Below are positions 59,365-64,000 of a stretch of 64,000 nt of DNA, piece by piece (the stretch's first letter is position 1; each line of letters starts with the position of its first letter). A model generated the notes under the pieces. That model was not told where the DNA came from. It did no database searches and was given only the letters and a program-made list of their open reading frames with translations. Position numbers and translations under genes: made by a program. Source of the stretch: Variovorax terrae (GTDB lineage: Bacteria > Pseudomonadota > Gammaproteobacteria > Burkholderiales > Burkholderiaceae_C); assembly GCF_022809125.1 (NCBI RefSeq), contig NZ_JALGBI010000001.1, positions 620,001 to 684,000 on the forward strand, given 5' to 3'.

Positions 59365-60567
59365 ATGACACAGACCCTCGCAGATGCGGCGCCGGCCCCA
59401 GGGCCGCTGGCCGGCGTGCGCGTGCTCGACCTGAGCGGCTACATCGCGGGGCCTTACGGCTGTGCCCTGCTGGCCGACCAGGGCGCCGAGGTCATCAAGA
59501 TCGAGCCGCCCGACGGCGACAACCTGCGCAAGTACCCCTCCACGCTCGCGGCCGAGGGCCGCGCCTTCATGGGCGTGAACCGCGGCAAGCTGGGCCTCTC
59601 GCTGGACCTCAAGTCGCCGCAGGGGCGCGAGGTGCTGCTGCGCCTGGTCAAGACGGCCGATGTGCTGGTCCACAACTTCCGCCCCGCCGTGCCGGGGCGC
59701 CTGGGCATCGACTACGAGACCCTGCGCCAGGTCAACCCGCGCCTGGTCTACTGCGCGCTCACGGGCTACGGCGACAACGGCCCGCTGAAAGACAAGGCCG
59801 GCTACGACCAGGTGCTGCAGGCCATGACCGGCATCTGCGCCATGCAGGGGCCGGCCGGTGAGCCCGAGATCGTCTACGGCTCGGTGGTCGATTACTACGC
59901 CGCCGCGCTGCTGGCCGGTGGCGTGTCCTCGGCGCTGTACCAGCGCGAGCGCAGCGGGGTGGGGCAGTACGTGGGCATCTCGCTGCTGCGCAGCGCGCTG
60001 GCCATGCAGTCGGCCCGCCTGGTCTGGGCCGAAGGCGAGGGGCGCGATGTCTACCGCGACATGCGTTCCGGCGGCATCACCGGGCTGCACCCCACGCGCG
60101 AAGGCAGCCTCTACCTCTCGGCCAACACGCCGCATTTCTGGGGCGCGCTGTGCGAGCTGATCGGCCTGCCCGCGCTGGCCGGCGACGAGCGCTACGACAC
60201 GGTGCGCAAGCGCGCCGAGCATGCGGGCGAGATCGTTCCGCTGATCCGCCAGGCCCTGCGTGCGCGCAGCGCCCTGGAGTGGGAGGAGTGCTTCGGCGAG
60301 CGCGTGCCCTGCGCTGCAGTGCGCCAGGTCGAGGACATGTTCGACCACCCCCAGGTGCAGGCCGAGGGCCTGGTGCAGGACTTCAGCCATCCGCTGGTCG
60401 GCAGCTACCGGGGCCTGGCCCGCGCCTACCGGTTCGGCGCTGCCGCGGACGCGCCGCCGCAGCGCGCGGCGCCGGCCTTCGGCCAGCATTCCGACGAGGT
60501 GCTGGCCGCCAGCGGCTACAGCGCCAAAGAGATTACCCAACTCCGATCCAACCGCGCCGTCCTATGA
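59365..60567 (+). CDS. Family III (CaiB/BaiF) CoA transferase
   Basis: 400 residues. PLAGVRVLDLSGYIAGPYGCALLADQGAEVIKIEPPDGDNLR, ADVLVHNFRPAVPGRLGIDYETL and LTGYGDNGPLKDKAGYDQVLQAMTG are the family blocks; the catalytic Asp is in the last. Such enzymes move CoA between carboxylic acids through an aspartyl-CoA intermediate. GGAG precedes the ATG. Its stop overlaps the next start by 4 nt (ATGA), so it is translationally coupled to the 81-residue protein and the amidase. Confidence 0.93.
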   Translation: MTQTLADAAPAPGPLAGVRVLDLSGYIAGPYGCALLADQGAEVIKIEPPDGDNLRKYPSTLAAEGRAFMGVNRGKLGLSLDLKSPQGREVLLRLVKTADVLVHNFRPAVPGRLGIDYETLRQVNPRLVYCALTGYGDNGPLKDKAGYDQVLQAMTGICAMQGPAGEPEIVYGSVVDYYAAALLAGGVSSALYQRERSGVGQYVGISLLRSALAMQSARLVWAEGEGRDVYRDMRSGGITGLHPTREGSLYLSANTPHFWGALCELIGLPALAGDERYDTVRKRAEHAGEIVPLIRQALRARSALEWEECFGERVPCAAVRQVEDMFDHPQVQAEGLVQDFSHPLVGSYRGLARAYRFGAAADAPPQRAAPAFGQHSDEVLAASGYSAKEITQLRSNRAVL

Positions 60568-60809
60568 ACATGAGCCCTGACAACCCCGACGTGCAAGCCA
60601 TGCAGGCTGCGCTCGAAGACACGGCCCTGCGCCTGCACGGCATCGCCTCGCGCACCGGCACGGCCCAGGTGGCGGCCGAGGTGCTGCGCCTCAACGACGC
60701 GGTACGCGCCGGCGCGCTGGGCCGCATCGGCCCTCATGACCAGCCGGGCGACTTTGCCCGCCTCTTGCTGGCCCAGGCCGATCCGGCCAACGCGGAGGAC
60801 CCGGCATGA
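60564..60809 (+). CDS. Small protein between CoA transferase and amidase
   Basis: 81 residues, coupled by 4-nt overlaps on both sides (ATGA at 60564 and 60806). Mostly helical and without membrane segments: PDVQAMQAALEDTALRLHGIASRTGTAQVAAEVLRLNDAVRAGALGRIGPHDQPGDFARLLLAQADP. I do not recognise the family. By position it recalls small partners such as AtzG beside the amidase AtzE, or GatC beside GatA, but no sequence motif confirms this. Confidence 0.75.
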   Translation: MNMSPDNPDVQAMQAALEDTALRLHGIASRTGTAQVAAEVLRLNDAVRAGALGRIGPHDQPGDFARLLLAQADPANAEDPA

Positions 60810-62251
60810 GCAGCAGCCACGACGCGGGCGGCGAACTGCTGGACCTGTCGATTGCCGAAGCCGCGCAGCGCCTGCGCCAGGGTGCCATCACCGCCGAGGC
60901 GCTGACGGCCGCCGCGCTGGCGCGCGCCCGGGCGGTGCAGCCGGTGCTCAATGCCTTCATCGACGTCCAGGGCGAAGCCGCCCTGGCGCAGGCCCGCGCC
61001 TGCGACCGCGAGGCCGCAGCCGGCCGCTGGCGCGGCCCGCTGCACGGCATTCCGCTGGCGCACAAGGACTGCTTCGAGCGCGCCGGCCAGCCGATGACGG
61101 TGGGCTCAAGGGTGCTGGCCGCACAGCCGCCGGGCGAGCGCGACGCCACCGCGCTGGCGCGGCTGAAGGAGGCCGGCGCCATCGACCTCGGGCCGCTCAA
61201 CCTCAATGAAATGGTGGCGGGCCCGACCGGCCAGAACCCGCATTTCGGCGACTGCTGCAACGCCTGGGATCCCACACGCATCTCGGGCGGCTCGTCCAGC
61301 GGCTCGGGCGCCGCCGTTGCCGCGGGCGCCGTGTTCGGCTCGCTGGGCTCGGACACCGGCGGTTCGATCCGCCTGCCGGCCTCGATGAACGGCCTGTTCG
61401 GCCTCAAGCCCACCTACGGCCGCGTCTCGCGCGCGGGCTGCTTTCCGCGCGCCTTCTCGCTGGACTGCGTGGGGCCGCTGGCGCGCTCGGCCGAGGACTG
61501 CGCGCTGCTGCTGCAGGCCGTGGCCGGCGCCGACCCGCTGGACGCCAGCAGCGCCGACGCGCCCGTGCCGGACTACCTGGGACGCCTGGGCCGCGCCGCC
61601 GAGGGCAGCCGCATCGCGGTCATGGCCACGGGGCGGGGTTATCACCCCGAGGTGGCGCAGGCATTCGCGCGCTTCGCCGAGGCGGCCGCGCAGCGCTATG
61701 GCCGCGCGAGCGAGGTGGCCTTCGAGCAACTGCCGGCCTGCTACGCCATGGCCGACATCTTCTCCAAGGTCGAGGCCTCGACGCTGCACGGCGCCTGGAT
61801 GCGCGCGCAGCCGCAGGACTACTCGCAGGCGGTTTACTCGCGCACCGAGCCGGGCCTGCATGTGCCGGCCGTGCGCTACCTGGAGGCGCTGAACGTGCGC
61901 GCCGGCCTGCTGGGCGCCTTCCTGGCCGGCCCCATGGCCGAGGCCGACGTGCTGCTGTGCCCCACCGTGCCTGTGCCCGTGCCTACCCGCGCCGAGGCCG
62001 ACATGGAGGGCGCGGGCAAGGTGTTCGGCGTGGTTGCCACACTGACGGCGCTCACGAGGCCGTTCAACTACCTGGGCCTGCCGGTGCTGAGCATGCCGAT
62101 CGGCCGCGACGCCAACGGCCTGCCGATGGGCGCGCAACTCATCGGCCGGCCCTTTGGTGAGGCCCGGCTGCTGGCCATGGCGCAGGCGCTGGCCGCTGAC
62201 ATCGGCTGGGCGGCCAGGCCCTCGGGCTTGCCCGTGAATCAAACTCTCTGA
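60806..62251 (+). CDS. Amidase-signature family amidohydrolase
   Basis: 481 residues. The Ser-Ser-Lys triad of the amidase signature is visible: Lys87 in GIPLAHKDCFERAG, the bridging Ser in SGGSSSGSGAAVAAG (about 160-174) and the nucleophile Ser187 in GSDTGGSIRLPAS. Relatives include AtzE, allophanate hydrolases and GatA. The substrate is probably a small amide made in the pathway of this cluster, such as an amide from N-heterocycle ring cleavage; this is inference. Coupled to the 81-residue gene by an ATGA overlap. Confidence 0.93.
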   Translation: MSSSHDAGGELLDLSIAEAAQRLRQGAITAEALTAAALARARAVQPVLNAFIDVQGEAALAQARACDREAAAGRWRGPLHGIPLAHKDCFERAGQPMTVGSRVLAAQPPGERDATALARLKEAGAIDLGPLNLNEMVAGPTGQNPHFGDCCNAWDPTRISGGSSSGSGAAVAAGAVFGSLGSDTGGSIRLPASMNGLFGLKPTYGRVSRAGCFPRAFSLDCVGPLARSAEDCALLLQAVAGADPLDASSADAPVPDYLGRLGRAAEGSRIAVMATGRGYHPEVAQAFARFAEAAAQRYGRASEVAFEQLPACYAMADIFSKVEASTLHGAWMRAQPQDYSQAVYSRTEPGLHVPAVRYLEALNVRAGLLGAFLAGPMAEADVLLCPTVPVPVPTRAEADMEGAGKVFGVVATLTALTRPFNYLGLPVLSMPIGRDANGLPMGAQLIGRPFGEARLLAMAQALAADIGWAARPSGLPVNQTL

Positions 62252-62270
62252 CACAGACAAGGCACCACAC

Positions 62271-62966
62271 ATGACAACCCCCTGGCAATCCTATTTGAGC
62301 GAGCAGGACCGCGCCGTGCTGGCGCGCGGCAAGTTCGGCCGGCGCATGGGCTTCGGCCGGCGCCCGGCGGTGGTGGTGATCGACGCCCAGAAGTACATGG
62401 TGGGCGAGGCCGGCCGCGATGCCGACTGGCCCTCGAGCTGCGGCGAGGCCGGCCGCCAGGCGGTGGCCGCCATCGCCGAGGTGGTGGGCACGGCCCAGGG
62501 CGCGGGCGTGCCCTGCTTCTTTACTCTGTTCGAGATCGCGCGCGACGGCTCCGACATCGGCGTCTACCGCCGCAAGCGCGACCTGCTGGACAGCGAGCAC
62601 TGGTGCCTGGCCGGCAGCGAGGGCGCGCAACTGGTGCCCGAGCTGCAGCCGGCGGCGGGCGACGTGGTCTTCGTCAAGAAGAAGCCCAGCGGCTTTCACG
62701 GCACGCCGCTGCTGGGCTACCTGGTGGACCGCGGCATCGACACCCTGATCGTCACCGGTGGCGCCACCAGCAACTGCGTGCGCGCCACCGTCTTCGATGC
62801 CGCCTCGTGGAACTTCCGCGCGATCGTGCCGCAGGAGGCGGTGTTCGACCGCATTCCGATCTCGCACGCGGTCTCGCTGTTCGACATGGACCGGCAGTTC
62901 GCAGACGTGCTGCCGCTGGCCGAGGTGACTGCCTACCTGAAGGGCCTGAAGGCGGACGCGGAGTAG
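62271..62966 (+). CDS. Isochorismatase-fold cysteine hydrolase (N-carbamoylsarcosine amidase-like)
   Basis: 231 residues. The Asp-Lys-Cys triad is present: Asp38 in VVVIDAQKYM, Lys near 136-138 in FVKKKPSGFHGT, and Cys169 in TGGATSNCVRATVFDA, with the non-proline cis-peptide region before the Cys. The family includes nicotinamidase, maleamate amidase and N-carbamoylsarcosine amidase, all removing ammonia or a carbamoyl group. It is 20 nt behind the amidase. The substrate is not fixed; maleamate or an N-carbamoyl acid would fit the cluster. Confidence 0.9.
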   Translation: MTTPWQSYLSEQDRAVLARGKFGRRMGFGRRPAVVVIDAQKYMVGEAGRDADWPSSCGEAGRQAVAAIAEVVGTAQGAGVPCFFTLFEIARDGSDIGVYRRKRDLLDSEHWCLAGSEGAQLVPELQPAAGDVVFVKKKPSGFHGTPLLGYLVDRGIDTLIVTGGATSNCVRATVFDAASWNFRAIVPQEAVFDRIPISHAVSLFDMDRQFADVLPLAEVTAYLKGLKADAE

Positions 62967-63017
62967 GGCGGCGCCGTTTGTCGCGGCACAAGGAAGCTGG
63001 CGCGGCCCGGGCCAGGG

Positions 63018-63091
63018 CCACCGCAGAACCGGCTTGGCCGGGCCGCTGGTGGCGCCCCCTTGGGGGAGGCGCCGCAGGCGCTTCGGGGGTG
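63018..63091 (-). repeat. CACCCCC...CCGCGGTG junction repeat, reversed copy between convergent genes
   Basis: On the minus strand CACCCCCGAAGCGCCTGCGG, a CCCCCAAGGGGG hairpin, CCACCAGCGGCCCGGC and AAGCCGGTTCTGCGGTGG, nearly the same as the copy at 21481-21555. It lies between the hydrolase gene and the xanthine dehydrogenase-type gene, where both transcripts end. Confidence 0.8.
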
Positions 63092-63097
63092 TTTCAC

Positions 63098-64000
63098 TCA
63101 GGCTTTCAGGGCCTTGAGCACGTTCTCCGCCGTGGCGGGCGCGTCCATGCGCACCGGCTGGCTGCCGCCCTGTGCGGCGGCCACCGCGTCGCGGATCGCT
63201 TCCCGCACGCTCACCGCCAGCATGAACGGCGGCTCGCCCACGGCCTTGCTGCCGCCCACGTTGTCCTCGCGGTTGGGCTCGGGCCAGAGGTCGACCTTGA
63301 AGTGTTCCGGCACGTCGCCCGTGGCCGGGATCTTGTAGGTGCTGGGCGCGTGGGTGGCGAGGTAGCCCTTGTCGTTCCACACCAGCTGCTCGGTGGTGAG
63401 CCAGCCCATGCCCTGGATGAAGCCGCCTTCGATCTGGCCGATGTCCAGCGCCGGGTTGATGCTGGTGCCCACGTCGTGCAGGATGTCCACCTTGAGCACG
63501 CGGCTCTCGCCGGTCAGTGTGTCGATGGCCACTTCGCTGCAGGCCGCGCCGTAGGCGAAGTAGTAGAACGGCCGGCCGGTGAGGGTGAGCTTGTCGTAGT
63601 GGATCTTGGGCGTGCGGTAGAAGCCGTCGCTCCAGAGCTGGATGCGGTTGGCGTAGGCGGCCTGCACCACCTCGTCGAAGCTGCGCGTGGCCTTGGGGCT
63701 GGTGACGCGGCCGCCCGCGAAGCGGACGGCGCCGGCACCGCAGCCGTCCAGCCCGGCCACGAAGGCGGCCAGGTTGTCGCGCACATGGCGCGCGGCGTAC
63801 TGCGCGGCGCGGCCGTTCAGGTCGGTGCCGCTGCTGGCGGCGGTGGCCGAGGCGTTGGGCACCTTGCTGGTGTCGGCCGCGGTGGAGCGCACGCGCTCGA
63901 ACGGCACGCCCAGTTCGTCGGCCACGATCTGCGCCACCTTGGTGTTCAGGCCCTGGCCCATCTCGGTGCCGCCGTGGTTCACCTGCACGCTGCCGTCGAG
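63098..64000 (-). CDS. Xanthine dehydrogenase-type molybdenum-binding subunit, C-terminal part (cut by the window edge)
   Basis: The C-terminal 300 residues of a molybdopterin-binding subunit; the gene continues past 64000, so its start is not visible. DGSVQVNHGGTEMGQGLNTKVAQIVADELG, DTSKVPNASATAASSGTDLNGRAA, HDVGTSINPALDIGQIEGGFIQGMGWLTTEQLVW and GGSKAVGEPPFMLAVSVREAI with the catalytic Glu are all present, so this part looks functional. Enzymes of this kind hydroxylate purines and other N-heterocycles. It converges on the amidase cluster. Confidence 0.94.
   Translation of the reverse strand, partial: LDGSVQVNHGGTEMGQGLNTKVAQIVADELGVPFERVRSTAADTSKVPNASATAASSGTDLNGRAAQYAARHVRDNLAAFVAGLDGCGAGAVRFAGGRVTSPKATRSFDEVVQAAYANRIQLWSDGFYRTPKIHYDKLTLTGRPFYYFAYGAACSEVAIDTLTGESRVLKVDILHDVGTSINPALDIGQIEGGFIQGMGWLTTEQLVWNDKGYLATHAPSTYKIPATGDVPEHFKVDLWPEPNREDNVGGSKAVGEPPFMLAVSVREAIRDAVAAAQGGSQPVRMDAPATAENVLKALKA

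Noticed and set aside
58018..60540. An 840-codon open frame on the minus strand
   Set aside because: Antisense to the well-supported Bug and CoA transferase genes; its Gln/Arg/His-rich composition is that of a shadow frame in GC-rich DNA.
62139..63380. A 413-codon minus-strand frame
   Set aside because: Runs across the end of the xanthine dehydrogenase-type gene in another frame and antisense to the hydrolase gene; no coherent domain.

Overview
GC-rich chromosomal DNA of a betaproteobacterium, most likely Burkholderiales, family Comamonadaceae (genus not determined). Pointers are the seven Bug-type (TctC-like) periplasmic binding proteins, the ftsY / paired M16 protease / rsmD / coaD block, the urtABCDE urea transporter, a perfect CIRCE operator in front of rpoH, and small dispersed repeats in gaps and inside genes. 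I see no rRNA, tRNA, CRISPR array, insertion sequence or phage gene.

Layout. 0-16 kb is mostly housekeeping: a Bug protein, a 7TM sensor with a decayed GGDEF domain, rpoH with CIRCE, a slipin, a Crp/Fnr regulator, an Mpo1-like protein, cutA, a DUF2889 protein, ftsY, two M16 peptidase-fold proteins, rsmD, coaD, a YkvA-like protein, an alpha/beta hydrolase, and a GIY-YIG/MarR pair. 16-22.3 kb is urtABCDE. 22.8-30.4 kb is an accessory block with two tannase/feruloyl-esterase lipoproteins, two related AraC regulators and an orphan ABC-type binding protein. 30.7-33.7 kb holds an IclR regulator, an AlaC-like aminotransferase and a ureD gene with no other urease gene in the window. 33.8-45.5 kb holds a thioesterase, a complete TRAP transporter (DctPQM), two Bug proteins, a cupin-like protein and both subunits of an indolepyruvate oxidoreductase-type enzyme with a divergent LysR regulator. 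45.5-55.2 kb is a series of small units: an Asp/Glu racemase-like enzyme, an NTF2-fold protein, Bug/LysR, a LuxR-type regulator, and a LysR/D-malate (tartrate) dehydrogenase/Bug unit. 55.2-64 kb is a catabolic cluster: LysR, CitE-like lyase, two Bug proteins, class III CoA transferase, an 81-residue protein, an amidase and an isochorismatase-fold hydrolase, converging on the C-terminal part of a xanthine dehydrogenase-type molybdenum subunit that runs off the right edge.

How the genes fit together. Much of the right half reads as uptake of organic acids or aromatics (Bug proteins, TRAP) beside the enzymes likely to use them, each with a neighbouring regulator (LysR, AraC, IclR, LuxR). The 56-64 kb cluster could hydroxylate, open, deamidate, CoA-activate and cleave an N-heterocyclic or amide substrate; this is inferred from family membership and order only.

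The most unusual signals are non-coding. Two hairpin elements of about 190-200 nt (8185-8382 and 8491-8681) share an interior in opposite orientation, each lies sense-wise behind one of two convergent genes, and an internal stem shows a compensatory base change. A short GCTAT...ATAGC repeat family has six recognisable copies, four of them overlapping coding sequence, including one that supplies most of a signal peptide. A second repeat family lies at gene junctions, including two sites inside the urt operon.
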